A DNA stretch of 64,000 nucleotides. Source: Methanothrix soehngenii GP6. Its GTDB lineage: Archaea > Halobacteriota > Methanosarcinia > Methanotrichales > Methanotrichaceae. The position numbers and the translations under genes are program-made. The number at the start of each line of letters is the position of its first letter. Position 1 is the stretch's first letter. A model generated the notes under the pieces. It was not told where the DNA came from and did no database searches. It worked only from the letters and a program-made list of their open reading frames with translations. Below are positions 19,967 to 29,675 of the stretch, piece by piece. The DNA lies in assembly GCF_000204415.1 (NCBI RefSeq), contig NC_015416.1, forward strand, positions 2,046,001-2,110,000, given 5' to 3'.

Positions 19967-20578
19967 CTATATTTCCCCAGTGCCCTTTTCAATATCCCCC
20001 AGCAGCTGCACCACTTTCCGGCGCAGATCCTCCAGGCTTCCCGAGTTGTCTATCCGGTAATCCGCCCTCTCCATGGCCTGGGCTAATCCCCAGCCCTTCT
20101 CCCGGCACTCCCTCTCCTCCAGAGCGGAAGCTGATCTGCTCTTTGCCTGGCCCTCAGCCTCTGCGTTGCCCCTAACCTCACCCCATTCCTTGGGATCGTC
20201 CGGCCGCCCCCTCTTCTCCAGCCGCCCCAGCCGGGCCTCTGCTGCTGCCTGGACCTCAATTAAGTAGAACTCATCTGCCTGGGATCGAAAGAACTCCGCC
20301 TCCGCTCCGGAGCGCAGACCGTCTACCACAACCAGGTCTCTTCCCGTCTTTCGAGCCATCTTTAGCGTCTTTCTGGCTATGGCCTCCGGGCCATCCTTCT
20401 CCCGCAGGGCATTGCCTATCCGGCCCAGGTTCTGGTCAGTCGGCTCCAGGCCCAGCCGGGCAGCCTCCTGGCGGATGACATCTCCCATGACCACCACGCT
20501 CAAACCCAGCTCTCGGGCGATCTTCGAGGCCTCGCCCTTTCCCGAGCCCGGCAAGCCCACAAAACCGATGATCTTCAT
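19967..20578 (-). CDS. UPF0200-family P-loop nucleotide kinase-like protein
   Basis: A 203-residue archaeal P-loop protein. Walker A is near the start (GLPGSGKGEAS). It is followed by VVVMGDVIRQEA, a basic ARKTLKMAR helix and the VVVDGLRSGAEAEFF strand, as in adenylate-kinase/dephospho-CoA-kinase relatives. The family is conserved in archaea, but its substrate is not firmly known to me. I chose ATG 20578 because GGTGGAG lies seven bases upstream and the protein then begins MKIIGFVG. A GTG twelve bases earlier only adds VEI. It is the last gene of a tight minus-strand operon after the NrdG-like activase (12-base gap). Confidence 0.8.
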   Translation of the reverse strand: MKIIGFVGLPGSGKGEASKIARELGLSVVVMGDVIRQEAARLGLEPTDQNLGRIGNALREKDGPEAIARKTLKMARKTGRDLVVVDGLRSGAEAEFFRSQADEFYLIEVQAAAEARLGRLEKRGRPDDPKEWGEVRGNAEAEGQAKSRSASALEERECREKGWGLAQAMERADYRIDNSGSLEDLRRKVVQLLGDIEKGTGEI

Positions 20579-20590
20579 TATCTCCACCAC

Positions 20591-21427
20591 TCAAGTGCTC
20601 TTGCTGATCTGGCCCGCCCATTTGATCACAGCCGGTGCTCGCACAGCGACTGGAATTAGCTGGCCTGCGGCCCGGGCCATCTCCTGCATCGCCTCCAGGG
20701 ATACCGGCTCAAACCAGGACTCGCCCTCTCTGGGATGACCCTGCTGGAGAACAAAGTGCTCCAGATGGCTATCAGGGTACTCTCCACCAAGCTTTTCCAG
20801 AATCCTGGCGATCTCCTTCACCTGACTGCAGGAGGGCAGTTCAGGAAAGACCGTGCACCTGGCGTCGAATGCTACGCCAAATTCATGGCAGATCTCCAGG
20901 CTCTCCCGAACCCGGGCGGCTACACCCCCTATGCCCGTGGCCATCTGGTAAGCGGGCTCATTAAGCACCGTCTTCAAGTCTATGAATACCTTATCCACAA
21001 TGCCCCCCTCAAGCAGCGTCTTCAGCCTGTCGGGGTAGAATCCCGATGTCTCAAGCCCGCTGGCCAGCTCAAGGCTCCTGGCCAGGCCAAACAGCCTATG
21101 ACAGGCCTTTAGCTGCTGCAGGGGCTCGCCTCCCGAGAGGACGAAGGCTTCGACGAATGGCCGGGACGATGCTCTAATAGATGCATCCTCCAGGCTGATC
21201 TGGTGGAGATTAGCCCTCAATTTTATAGCCGGAGTATGCAGGCCTTTGGTCCGGCAGACTATCCGCGATGCCAGAGCATGAAATTCGATGTCGCTCTCGC
21301 CGGTCTGAAGGGCATGATTGTGGCAGTGGGGGCAGCGAAGGGGACAGCCGCGCAGGAATACGACCAACGCCGCCTTTCCCAGCCAGTCCACTGTTGATAG
21401 AGGGACTATGCCCCCAAAGTTGACCAA
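20591..21427 (-). CDS. nrdG: Radical SAM activating enzyme, anaerobic ribonucleotide reductase activase type
   Basis: A 278-residue radical SAM protein with the 4Fe-4S motif CPLRCPHC near residue 28, then AFVLSGGEPL and LKTVLNEPAYQ. It fits the archaeal NrdG2-type glycyl-radical activase, which would install a glycyl radical on the class III ribonucleotide reductase NrdD. No nrdD is in this window, so the partner assignment rests on family knowledge. The start is TTG 21427, seven bases after the stop of the coiled-coil gene and preceded by GGTGATGAG. It belongs to the four-gene hel308 operon. Confidence 0.75.
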   Translation of the reverse strand: MVNFGGIVPLSTVDWLGKAALVVFLRGCPLRCPHCHNHALQTGESDIEFHALASRIVCRTKGLHTPAIKLRANLHQISLEDASIRASSRPFVEAFVLSGGEPLQQLKACHRLFGLARSLELASGLETSGFYPDRLKTLLEGGIVDKVFIDLKTVLNEPAYQMATGIGGVAARVRESLEICHEFGVAFDARCTVFPELPSCSQVKEIARILEKLGGEYPDSHLEHFVLQQGHPREGESWFEPVSLEAMQEMARAAGQLIPVAVRAPAVIKWAGQISKST

Positions 21428-21434
21428 CAGCTCA

Positions 21435-22709
21435 TCACCCGCTTTTTTCTGGCAGAATGAGACTCATCTCTTTGCCGGCGATCCTGGTCAGCCTCTCCAG
21501 AAGCTCTGACTGCTTTGACCCCATCCTCTCCTCCAGAATCAAAAGGTCCTTGCGGCTCTGCTCCAGTGCAGCCTCGAGTTTTATCAGGGCTTTCTTATCC
21601 TGAGAGATGGTGTCTTTCAGTTGAAGCGCCTCTTTGCTGCTCTCCTTCAACTGACCCTCCAGGGATTTGATCTCCTCTGCCAGGCTGAAATGGCGGGACC
21701 GGGCCAATTCCAGCGACCTCTTCCCGATCAGCTGATCGATATGATCCAAGACCTTCTCCTTCTTTCGATCCTTCAATCCCAGGGTGGCCAGATGAGCGCG
21801 CAACTCCTCCAGGGATCCGGCAATTTCATTATCCGAGACCTGAGCGGGATTGTTCATCAGCTGCAGGAAAACCTCGCCATGCTCGAGGCTGATCCTGTCG
21901 CTCGAGCTTTGCTTGGTGATCCTGCCCAGGGCCTTGGTCAGGGGAGAGATAAGGGATCTCAGCTCCTCTTCTGTCTGGATCTTCTCCCTTTTTTTCTCCT
22001 CCAGGCTCTTTTTCAGCTCTTCGGTCCTTCTGCCCAGCTCGCTTGCCGCCAGATTCCTTATTCTCTCCTCATGATCCCTCAGCCGAGCAGCAGTGCTGCC
22101 AATGAGCGCCTCCTCTCCGGCCACCTTCTTCTTCAAGGAGTCTATGGCCACGAGGCCCTTTCCAAGCTCTTCTGCCAGCTCCTTTGAGTACCAGATCTCC
22201 TCAGACAGCTTCCTTCTCTTGTCGATCATCTCTTCCAGCTCGACCAAAGTGCGGCTGATCTGGCCCAGATCGGAGTTTATGCTCTCCAGGCTCTTGGGAA
22301 AGATGGCAGCTACATAGCGCTGCGCCCTTCCAAAGGTGGTCACCGTTCTCTCCAGGCCCTTGACCAAAGCCCAGTGGTGCTCGCTGGCGGACTGAAGATC
22401 CATTTTCCTGGGAGGATCTATCTTCTCTTCCAGCGATTCCATCTGCTTGACCACCTCACCCCGGGCGGCGAGCCCTGCCCTGAGGAGCTTTGGAGGAGTG
22501 GAAGGGTCCGGCTCGGCCGAGGCCAGTCTGGAGACGTCTAGAGAAAGCTCTTTTGCTTGATCCTCAAGATGGCGATATATCTCGGAGAGGCTCTTCTCCC
22601 ATCCAGCGGAGGTCTCCTTATCCTCCAGCCAGGAGATTACATCCTCCAGCCTCAGGCTCTCCCCCGCCTCCGATCCCGATCCCGAGAAGATCTTCCTCAG
22701 CCAATTCAA
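21435..22709 (-). CDS. Coiled-coil protein in the hel308 operon, function unknown
   Basis: A 424-residue, charged, mostly helical protein. Long heptad-rich stretches cover about residues 60-240 and 330-415. A short amphipathic N-terminus reads MNWLRKIFSGSG. No enzymatic motif is visible. The start is a TTG that overlaps the Hel308 stop codon (TTGA), which implies translational coupling. The composition recalls SMC-like or nucleoid/DNA-repair scaffolds, but that is only an impression. Its fixed position between a repair helicase and a ribonucleotide reductase activase hints at a DNA-maintenance role. Confidence 0.7.
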   Translation of the reverse strand: MNWLRKIFSGSGSEAGESLRLEDVISWLEDKETSAGWEKSLSEIYRHLEDQAKELSLDVSRLASAEPDPSTPPKLLRAGLAARGEVVKQMESLEEKIDPPRKMDLQSASEHHWALVKGLERTVTTFGRAQRYVAAIFPKSLESINSDLGQISRTLVELEEMIDKRRKLSEEIWYSKELAEELGKGLVAIDSLKKKVAGEEALIGSTAARLRDHEERIRNLAASELGRRTEELKKSLEEKKREKIQTEEELRSLISPLTKALGRITKQSSSDRISLEHGEVFLQLMNNPAQVSDNEIAGSLEELRAHLATLGLKDRKKEKVLDHIDQLIGKRSLELARSRHFSLAEEIKSLEGQLKESSKEALQLKDTISQDKKALIKLEAALEQSRKDLLILEERMGSKQSELLERLTRIAGKEMSLILPEKSG

Positions 22710-25018
22710 GGCAGTCTCCCCTGCTTTGACCTTCTTGCTTTTGTCTTGTTTGCAGGCGGCCGTTCTCCTGGAGGCTGCGCTTCGCTTGCTGCTTGATTTT
22801 TCGTAATCCCGTTCACCTCTTCCTCTCCGTCTTTTCCATATCCTTCAATGGCTTCATCTGATCTCATCCCGTCCATCCTCTCCTCACGAGCCAGCTGAAG
22901 GAGGACCTTCTCTGCGATCTTCGGTCCAAGAAGCCTGGCGATCTCCACCGGATCTGTGCTCTTAAGCTTCTCCCGGTTGGTTATGCCGGACTGATGGAGC
23001 TTTCTTGCCCTCACCCGTCCCACTCCCTTCAGATCCAGCAAGGATAAGAGATCCTGGCCGGCGCCATAATGGAGGCGAACCGATAGCTGCTCCGCCCTGT
23101 AGGTGATTCCCAGATCAAGGTGCTTGGACAGCTCTGCTAAAGAGTGCATCAGCCACTCTGCGGTCTCCGCAGACCGGCGGATGTCACCTGGTCCGATGCG
23201 ATACCGGTCGCTTATAAGCTCCTCTTTAACCTCACCGATCCAGTCGAACAGCATAGAGGAGGTCTTGGCCTCGCGGAGGAGATAATCATAATTCTCCTCA
23301 TTGAACAGCTCGCTCTGATTGAGATCGATGAACTCCTCCACCCAGCCGTCTGCCGACTGGATGTAAAGCAATGCCATATCCGGAGTCATGGTTATGAGAT
23401 GGATGAGGGAGAGGTCGGTGGGCTTTCTCACTGTAGCTTCTTTGCCGTTTTTCTCCTCCCGCCCCCCCTTCTCTGCCAGGTTCTCCAACATGATGACCGC
23501 GCTCAAGGGGTCGATATACAGCTTGGAGACCAGAGAGCCCAGCTTTGTTGGCGTAAGGTCGCCCTCCGGACTGTCCACGATCATTCCGTTATCTGAGAGG
23601 AAGGCGAGAACCTTCTCCAAAGCAGCATCCAGGTGCCAGGGATCCTGCTGATAAGCATAAAATGTGGTGGCAATGAACTCCTTCAGCTCGCCCTCCGTCC
23701 GGGCAAAACCGGCGGTGATGGTGGAGAGGATATGAGTGCGCAGAGCGCTCTCGCTGGCCAGTTTCGACCAGATCTCCTCAGGCGAGCCGTCGATATAGTG
23801 CTCCTTCAGATTACGCATCTCCGAGTCGTCCTTGGCCATGAGGAAGGATTCGCCATAAGGATCCAGCCCCGGCCTTCCCGCCCTGCCCGCCATCTGGCGG
23901 TACTCGATCACCGGTATGGGGACCATTCCCGAGCCGTACTCATACCTCCGGTAGCTCTTGATCAGCACCCTGCGTGCGGGCAGGTTCAGGCCGGCAGCCA
24001 GGGTCGGAGTGCTGGCGATGACCTTGATCCTGTTCTCCCGGAAACCCTGCTCAACCAGCCTGCGCTGATCGGGCAGGAGGCCTGCATGATGAAATGCAAT
24101 GCCTCTGGAGACACATGAGGCCAGGCGATGGCAGGTCTCGCTCTCTCCTGTGGCCAGGATGCTTTCCGACAGGGTCTCGGCCTTTGGATCTGGAGGAATC
24201 AGGTTGCTGAGCTTGATGGCTGCAGCCTCGGCATTCTTGCGGGAGTTCTCGAATATCAGAATCTGGGCGTCCTGAGAGAGGGTGTCTCTGACCAGGGCGA
24301 TAGACTCGTCCTTCTTCTCATCCTTCTTCGCCTCAAGAGCCCTCTCTTCGTCCGAGAAGACCAGCCTGCCCTTGCAGATGACCCCCTCCTTCAGAGCTAT
24401 GGGCCTCCAATCGCTGCTCACCAGCTCTGCATCCAGCCAGTCTGCCAGTTCTCGGGAGTTGGCCACCGTCGCCGAAAGGCCGATGATCTGCAATCCAGAG
24501 TTAGAGCGACGCAGCTTGGTGATGGTCATCTCCAGGGTAGGACCCCGGCCAACGTCGTTTAAGAGGTGGATCTCATCGATCACCAGAACGGCCAGGTCTC
24601 GAATCCAGGAGGCGCCGTTTCTCATCAATGAGTCCGCCTTCTCTGAGGTGGCGATGATGATCTGATTTCTGCCCAGGCGTTCGTCCTTCTTATCGAAGTC
24701 GCCTGTGCTTATGCCTACGCTCACGCCCAGATCTTTGAATCTTTGAAAAGAATCGAACTTCTCTGCTGCCAGGGCGCGCAGAGGGACGATGTAAAGGGAT
24801 CGCTTCGACTGCAAAGCGGCTTTGAGCATGGCCAGCTCCGCCAGGAAGGTCTTGCCCGAAGCGGTAGCCAGGGCAAGAAGCATGTTTTTGCCTTCCAGAA
24901 GGCCTCGTTCCACGGCTTGTGCCTGTGGCGGATAAAGCTCGTTATACCCCTGCCCTTCGTAAAGCTCGATGGCCTCCTGGGGCAGCCAGCGGCTCAAATC
25001 CCTAATCTCCAGCATCAA
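22706..25018 (-). CDS. hel308: ATP-dependent DNA helicase Hel308
   Basis: A 770-residue Ski2-type superfamily 2 helicase that acts on stalled replication forks in archaea. Visible motifs: the Q-motif region with YPPQAQAVERGL; Walker A in ATASGKTFLAELA; Walker B as VIDEIHLL; motif III IGLSATVAN; motif VI QMAGRAGRPG. A C-terminal helix-hairpin-helix (GVGRVRARKLHQSG) follows the winged-helix and ratchet region. The C-terminal 50 residues are a basic, low-complexity tail beyond the usual family length of about 700-720. It is the first gene of a four-gene operon, divergent from dapL. Confidence 0.93.
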   Translation of the reverse strand: MMLEIRDLSRWLPQEAIELYEGQGYNELYPPQAQAVERGLLEGKNMLLALATASGKTFLAELAMLKAALQSKRSLYIVPLRALAAEKFDSFQRFKDLGVSVGISTGDFDKKDERLGRNQIIIATSEKADSLMRNGASWIRDLAVLVIDEIHLLNDVGRGPTLEMTITKLRRSNSGLQIIGLSATVANSRELADWLDAELVSSDWRPIALKEGVICKGRLVFSDEERALEAKKDEKKDESIALVRDTLSQDAQILIFENSRKNAEAAAIKLSNLIPPDPKAETLSESILATGESETCHRLASCVSRGIAFHHAGLLPDQRRLVEQGFRENRIKVIASTPTLAAGLNLPARRVLIKSYRRYEYGSGMVPIPVIEYRQMAGRAGRPGLDPYGESFLMAKDDSEMRNLKEHYIDGSPEEIWSKLASESALRTHILSTITAGFARTEGELKEFIATTFYAYQQDPWHLDAALEKVLAFLSDNGMIVDSPEGDLTPTKLGSLVSKLYIDPLSAVIMLENLAEKGGREEKNGKEATVRKPTDLSLIHLITMTPDMALLYIQSADGWVEEFIDLNQSELFNEENYDYLLREAKTSSMLFDWIGEVKEELISDRYRIGPGDIRRSAETAEWLMHSLAELSKHLDLGITYRAEQLSVRLHYGAGQDLLSLLDLKGVGRVRARKLHQSGITNREKLKSTDPVEIARLLGPKIAEKVLLQLAREERMDGMRSDEAIEGYGKDGEEEVNGITKNQAASEAQPPGERPPANKTKARRSKQGRLP

Positions 25019-25209
25019 TCTCCCTTTCGGCTCGATAACTTCAAGACGTCCTATCTCGACCGATCTTCTATATGACCTTCAAGGATCTGCCCGGGCTCCT
25101 CTAATCTTAAATACTACGTGAAAGTAGTACCTGCGGGATAATAACCTGGACAGGAACGAAAAAAGAATTACCGTCATCATATAAATGCATCTTCCATGGA
25201 GAGAACCTA

Positions 25210-26361
25210 ATGTATGCCGATCGGATAAAGAATCTCCCGCCGTACCTTTTTGCCGGCATCGATAAGGCGAAACAGGAGGCAAGGGCAAAAGGCGTGGACG
25301 TAATCGATCTGAGCGTTGGCGATCCGGATCTTCCGACGCCCGATCACATTGTTCAGGCCTTAAAGCAGGCGGCGAATGACTCATCGAACCATCAGTACCC
25401 ATCTTATGAGGGAAAACTCGCCTTCCGGAATGCAGTGGCAGACTGGTATAAAAAGACCTTTGATATTGATCTGGATCCAAAGAACGAGGTGCTCACTCTG
25501 ATCGGCTCCAAGGAGGGTATCGCTCATGCACCGCTGGCCTTCATCAATCCGGGAGACGTGGCGCTTGTCCCTGATCCTGCTTACCCGGTTTATGCAACGG
25601 CCACGGCCTTCGCCGGCGGAGAGCCCGCCATAATGCCGCTTTTGAGGGAGAACGGCTTTTTGCCGGACCTCGATGCCATCCCGGCAGATGTCGCCCGACG
25701 GGCGAAGATCATGTTTCTCAACTATCCAAACAACCCCATCGGTGCTACGGCTAGCGAGAAGTTCTTCGGAGAATTGGTCGACTACGCTCGGGATCATAAT
25801 ATCATAATAATGCACGACAATCCCTACTCCGAGATCTACTACGATGGCAATAGATCCCTGAGCATTCTGGAGATAGATGGGGCAAAGGAGGTTGCCGTGG
25901 AGTTTCATTCCCTCTCCAAGACCTACAACATGACCGGCTGGAGGATAGGATCGGTCGTGGGCAATGCCGATGTCCTGGCCGGGATAGGCAAGGTCAAGAG
26001 CAACATCGATTCGGGAACCTTTGGCGCAGTGCAGGATGCAGGAATCGTGGCCTTGAGCAGCCCAAAAGAAGTGGTGGATGAGATCCGCAAGGTCTACCAG
26101 CAGCGGATAGAGATCCTGTACAAGGCCCTCAAGGATATCGATCTAGTACTGGAGAAGCCCAGGGCGACGCTATACCTCTGGGCCTGGGTAAAAGGAAGCT
26201 CCATCGATTATGCTGCAAAGCTGCTGGAGAGGACAGGGATAGTGGCCACGCCTGGTCTCGGATTTGGAAAGTACGGCGAGGGCTACATGCGCTTTTCCAT
26301 CACCAGAGAGACGAAGAGGGTAGAAGAGGCAGCAAGGCGCCTGGAGAAGATGAAGGATTAG
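25210..26361 (+). CDS. dapL: LL-diaminopimelate aminotransferase
   Basis: A 383-residue class I/II PLP aminotransferase. The PLP lysine is in SLSKTYNMTGWRIG. Other family marks are LSVGDPDLPTP, GSKEGIAH, LNYPNNPIGA and DNPYSEIYYDG. DapL converts tetrahydrodipicolinate and glutamate to LL-diaminopimelate in one step of lysine synthesis and is common in methanogens. GGAGAG precedes the ATG. The gene starts the plus-strand unit that continues into leucyl-tRNA synthetase 37 bases later. The related aspartate-type aminotransferases cannot be fully excluded by eye. Confidence 0.85.
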   Translation: MYADRIKNLPPYLFAGIDKAKQEARAKGVDVIDLSVGDPDLPTPDHIVQALKQAANDSSNHQYPSYEGKLAFRNAVADWYKKTFDIDLDPKNEVLTLIGSKEGIAHAPLAFINPGDVALVPDPAYPVYATATAFAGGEPAIMPLLRENGFLPDLDAIPADVARRAKIMFLNYPNNPIGATASEKFFGELVDYARDHNIIIMHDNPYSEIYYDGNRSLSILEIDGAKEVAVEFHSLSKTYNMTGWRIGSVVGNADVLAGIGKVKSNIDSGTFGAVQDAGIVALSSPKEVVDEIRKVYQQRIEILYKALKDIDLVLEKPRATLYLWAWVKGSSIDYAAKLLERTGIVATPGLGFGKYGEGYMRFSITRETKRVEEAARRLEKMKD

Positions 26362-26398
26362 GTGGATTCGAGCCACAGAAAGTCTGGAGGGAACCATA

Positions 26399-29251
26399 TT
26401 GCTTGAAAGTTATTCCGCAAAAGAAGTCGAGGCCAAGTGGCAGAGGATCTGGGAGGAGAATGCGATCTTTGAGCCGGAGCCTGATGAGCGCCAGAAGTTT
26501 CTCTTGACCATACCCTATCCTTATTTGAATGGTAATCTGCATGCCGGTCACACCCGCACATTCACCATAGGAGATGCATATGCCCGCTACAAGAGGATGA
26601 GGGGCTACAATGTCCTCTTCCCTATGGGGTTTCATGCCACAGGAACGCCCATCGTGGGCCTGTCCGAGCTCATAGCCAACAAAGATCCTCTCATCTGGGG
26701 AGTCTACACCCGGCTGCATGGCATTCCTGAGGAGGAGCTGGCCAGCCTGAATACGCCGGAGAAGATAGTGCTCTATTTCCGACGCCAGGCCAAAGCAGCA
26801 ATGCAGTCCATCGGCTACTCCATAGACTGGAGGCGAGAGTTCACCACCACTGATCCCGCTTACAGCAAGTTCATCGAATGGCAGTTCGGCATACTGCGAA
26901 ATCTCGATTATGTGGTCAAGGGCAGCCACCCGGTGCGCTGGTGTCCGCACGACAAGAATCCGGTGGAGGACCATGACATCCTCAAGGGCGAGGATGCCAC
27001 CATTATGGACTTCGCCCTGATCAAGTTCAGGATGGGGGATGCGATTATGCCCTGTGCCACCCTGAGGCCGGAGACCGTCTTCGGCGTGACCAACCTCTGG
27101 CTGAACCCAAGTGTCACTTATGTCATGGCGAGGATCAACGACGAGAACTGGATCGTCTCGAAAGAGGCCTATGAGAAGCTGACCTATACCGACCGAGCTG
27201 TGGCCTGGGGAGCGGAGATACCCGGAATTGAGCTTATCGGCAAGAGGGTGACCAATCCGCTCACCGGGGCGGAGGTGCTCGTTCTGCCCGCAGGGTTCGT
27301 GGATCCAGACAATGGCTCAGGGATTGTGATGTCCGTTCCAGCCCATGCCCCTTACGATTATCTGGCACTGAAGGATCTGTACGAGGAAGACCTGAGCCAG
27401 TATGGCATCAAAGAGGACCTGAGAGCAATCGAGTTCATATCCCTGATAGAGTCGCCTGGCTACGGGGAGTTCCCGGCAGTGGAAGCAGTGAAAGAGCTCG
27501 GGGTCCGGGATCAGAATGACCCCAAAGCGGAGGAAGCGACCAAAATGGTCTACCGCCGCGAGTTTCATAACGGAGTTCTCAAGCCCAACACCGGCCGCTA
27601 CGCGGGCGTGGCGGTGAGCAAGATCAAGGACCTGCTGCTCAGGGATCTGATCGATCGAGGGATAGCCGAGATCTTCTATGAGTTCTCCGAGACCCCGGTG
27701 ATCTGTCGCTGCGGCACCAGGTGCGTTATCATGATGGTGCGGGACCAGTGGTTCCTGGAGTACTCCAATCCCGAGTGGAAGGGCAGGGTTTTATGGTGCC
27801 TGTCCAGGATGAACATAATACCACCGGAGTTCCGGGTGGAGTTCGAGAACAAGATCGACTGGCTGAAGGACAAGGCCTGCGCCAGGCGGAAGGGTCTGGG
27901 AACTCACCTCCCCTGGGATAAGGAGTGGCTGATTGAGTCCCTGGGAGACTCGACCATTTACATGGCCTACTATATCCTGGCCAAGTATGTGAATGCCGGG
28001 ATGAAGATCGACAGCTTGCCCCCGGAGTTTTTCGAGTACATCTTCATGGACAACGGCGATGCCGCAGCTGTAGCGAACCTGACCGGCCTCCCTGAGCAGA
28101 CGGTGCAGCAGATTCACGACGACTTCGCCTACTGGTATCCCGTAGATCTGCGCACATCGGGCAAGGACCTGGTGGCCAACCATCTGCTCTTTTTCCTCTA
28201 CCATCATGTGGCCATATTCCCGGAGCAGCTCTGGCCGAAGGCGATAGCCGTAAACGGTTTTGTCTCCCTGGAGGGGCAGAAGATGTCCAAGTCCAAGGGG
28301 CCGCTCCTGACTCTACGCCAGGCGGTGGCGGAGAACGGGGCGGATGTGACAAGGCTCTACATTCTGGGCAATGCCGAGGGGACGGCGGATGTGGACTGGA
28401 GAAATGATGGGGTTGAGGCCACCCATGCTCATCTGGACCGGTTCTACAATCTGGCGCGGGAGATAATGGCCGATGGGAGCATAGACGAGAGTGCGGAAAA
28501 GACGCTCATCGACCGCTGGATGCTCTCCCGGCTGCAGAGGCGGATTGTCCAGGCCACGGAGGCCATGGAGGAGATTCAGACCCGCAGGGCTCTGCAGAGT
28601 GCGTTTTACCTCCTGATGGGAGACCTGCGCTGGTATCAGCGCCGGGGAGGGAAAAACCAGCTCCGTGCAGTGCTGTCGGCCTGGGTGAGGATGATGTCGC
28701 CCTTCATCCCTCATATCTGCGAGGAGCTCTGGGCCTCGGGACTGGGAGAGGGATATGCCTCTTTGGCGGAGTGGCCGGTGGCGGATGAGTCTCTGATCGA
28801 CCTGAAGGCGGAGAAGGCAGAAGATCTCCTGGAGAGGACGCTGAACGATGTGCAGGAGATCGTCAATGTCACAGGGACCAAGCCCGCCAAGATCACCCTT
28901 TACACCACTCCCCGGTGGAAGAAGGAGATGCTGCGCCTTGCCGTGGCCGCTGCAGCGGGAGGAAAGCTGGACATGGGTGCGTTGATGAAGGAGGCAATGG
29001 CCAATCCGGCGATAGCCGAGCACAAGAAAGATGCTCCCAAGTATGCCCAAAAGCTGGCCAAGGCGGCGCATTCGCTCTCTGCGGAAGCGCTGGGCCTTGA
29101 CGAGTACGAGACCCTGACAAGAGAGAAGGAGTATCTGGCCGGTGCCTTTGGAGTGCTGGTGGAGGTCTACTCGGCCGAGGAGCCGGGAGCAGATCCCAAG
29201 GGCAAGAGCCGTCAAGCGGAGCCGGGGAGGCCGGCGATATATATTGAGTGA
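26399..29251 (+). CDS. leuS: Leucyl-tRNA synthetase, archaeal/eukaryotic type
   Basis: A 950-residue class I aminoacyl-tRNA synthetase that charges tRNA-Leu. The HIGH-type motif is HAGHTRTF (about residue 46), and KMSKS appears as QKMSKSKGPLL near residue 630. The CP1 editing domain lies between, with GIVMSVPAHAPYD. The C-terminal anticodon-binding region has MSPFIPHICEELW. Length and the MGFHATGTPI segment match the archaeal/eukaryal type. Translation starts at TTG 26399, eight bases after GGAGG. The last 30 residues are polar and less conserved. Confidence 0.95.
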   Translation: MLESYSAKEVEAKWQRIWEENAIFEPEPDERQKFLLTIPYPYLNGNLHAGHTRTFTIGDAYARYKRMRGYNVLFPMGFHATGTPIVGLSELIANKDPLIWGVYTRLHGIPEEELASLNTPEKIVLYFRRQAKAAMQSIGYSIDWRREFTTTDPAYSKFIEWQFGILRNLDYVVKGSHPVRWCPHDKNPVEDHDILKGEDATIMDFALIKFRMGDAIMPCATLRPETVFGVTNLWLNPSVTYVMARINDENWIVSKEAYEKLTYTDRAVAWGAEIPGIELIGKRVTNPLTGAEVLVLPAGFVDPDNGSGIVMSVPAHAPYDYLALKDLYEEDLSQYGIKEDLRAIEFISLIESPGYGEFPAVEAVKELGVRDQNDPKAEEATKMVYRREFHNGVLKPNTGRYAGVAVSKIKDLLLRDLIDRGIAEIFYEFSETPVICRCGTRCVIMMVRDQWFLEYSNPEWKGRVLWCLSRMNIIPPEFRVEFENKIDWLKDKACARRKGLGTHLPWDKEWLIESLGDSTIYMAYYILAKYVNAGMKIDSLPPEFFEYIFMDNGDAAAVANLTGLPEQTVQQIHDDFAYWYPVDLRTSGKDLVANHLLFFLYHHVAIFPEQLWPKAIAVNGFVSLEGQKMSKSKGPLLTLRQAVAENGADVTRLYILGNAEGTADVDWRNDGVEATHAHLDRFYNLAREIMADGSIDESAEKTLIDRWMLSRLQRRIVQATEAMEEIQTRRALQSAFYLLMGDLRWYQRRGGKNQLRAVLSAWVRMMSPFIPHICEELWASGLGEGYASLAEWPVADESLIDLKAEKAEDLLERTLNDVQEIVNVTGTKPAKITLYTTPRWKKEMLRLAVAAAAGGKLDMGALMKEAMANPAIAEHKKDAPKYAQKLAKAAHSLSAEALGLDEYETLTREKEYLAGAFGVLVEVYSAEEPGADPKGKSRQAEPGRPAIYIE

Positions 29252-29293
29252 ATCTCGTCTGCCCTTTTTCTTTATGGGAAAGAGGAGATGCAA

Positions 29294-29566
29294 ATGAGCT
29301 CTGTTGCCCACGATTGCTGCTGCAAAATAGGCAAGATGCGTGAGGGCAGGCATGATTTCATGGCCAGGATTGAGGATGAGATCATTGTCATCAAGGATGT
29401 CACGGTCCTTATCTGCGATACTTGCGGCGAGATCGAATACACTCTGGAAGTATCAAGAGAAATCGACCGGATCAGGAAGGAATTCTTAGCTGGACGGCTG
29501 CGAGCCCGGCCCCTGGCGGCGAAGGAGGTCGTATTCAAGCCCCAGCGCGCAGACTCGATTGCATGA
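29294..29566 (+). CDS. YgiT/MqsA-type zinc-finger protein
   Basis: A 90-residue protein in the style of YgiT-type antitoxin N-termini. It has a Cys pair near the start (HDCCCKIG), a beta-hairpin (EDEIIVIKDVTVLICDTCGEIEY) ending in CDTC, and a helix SREIDRIRKEFL. In MqsA the two Cys pairs bind zinc; here the first is unusual (CCC rather than CxxC). No toxin gene is adjacent, so it is orphaned or serves as a stand-alone regulator. I start at ATG 29294 because GGAG ends six bases before it; the ATG at 29288 directly abuts that GGAG. Confidence 0.65.
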   Translation: MSSVAHDCCCKIGKMREGRHDFMARIEDEIIVIKDVTVLICDTCGEIEYTLEVSREIDRIRKEFLAGRLRARPLAAKEVVFKPQRADSIA

Positions 29567-29675
29567 GCGTCTTCTGCCTAAAGATTCTCTCAGGAAGGTT
29601 CCGATATAGGCGCAGCAGAAAGAGGCGTAAGGGCCGGGAAAACCAGCGATCAATCGTGTGATGCCTCTCCTCGCT

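Noticed and set aside
19761-19992. Short minus-strand frames after the propeller array
   Set aside because: No conserved pattern or start signal; the gap appears non-coding.
28313-29353. 346-codon minus-strand open frame opposite leucyl-tRNA synthetase
   Set aside because: It is a shadow of the high-GC leuS coding strand; the leuS motifs leave no doubt about the true frame.
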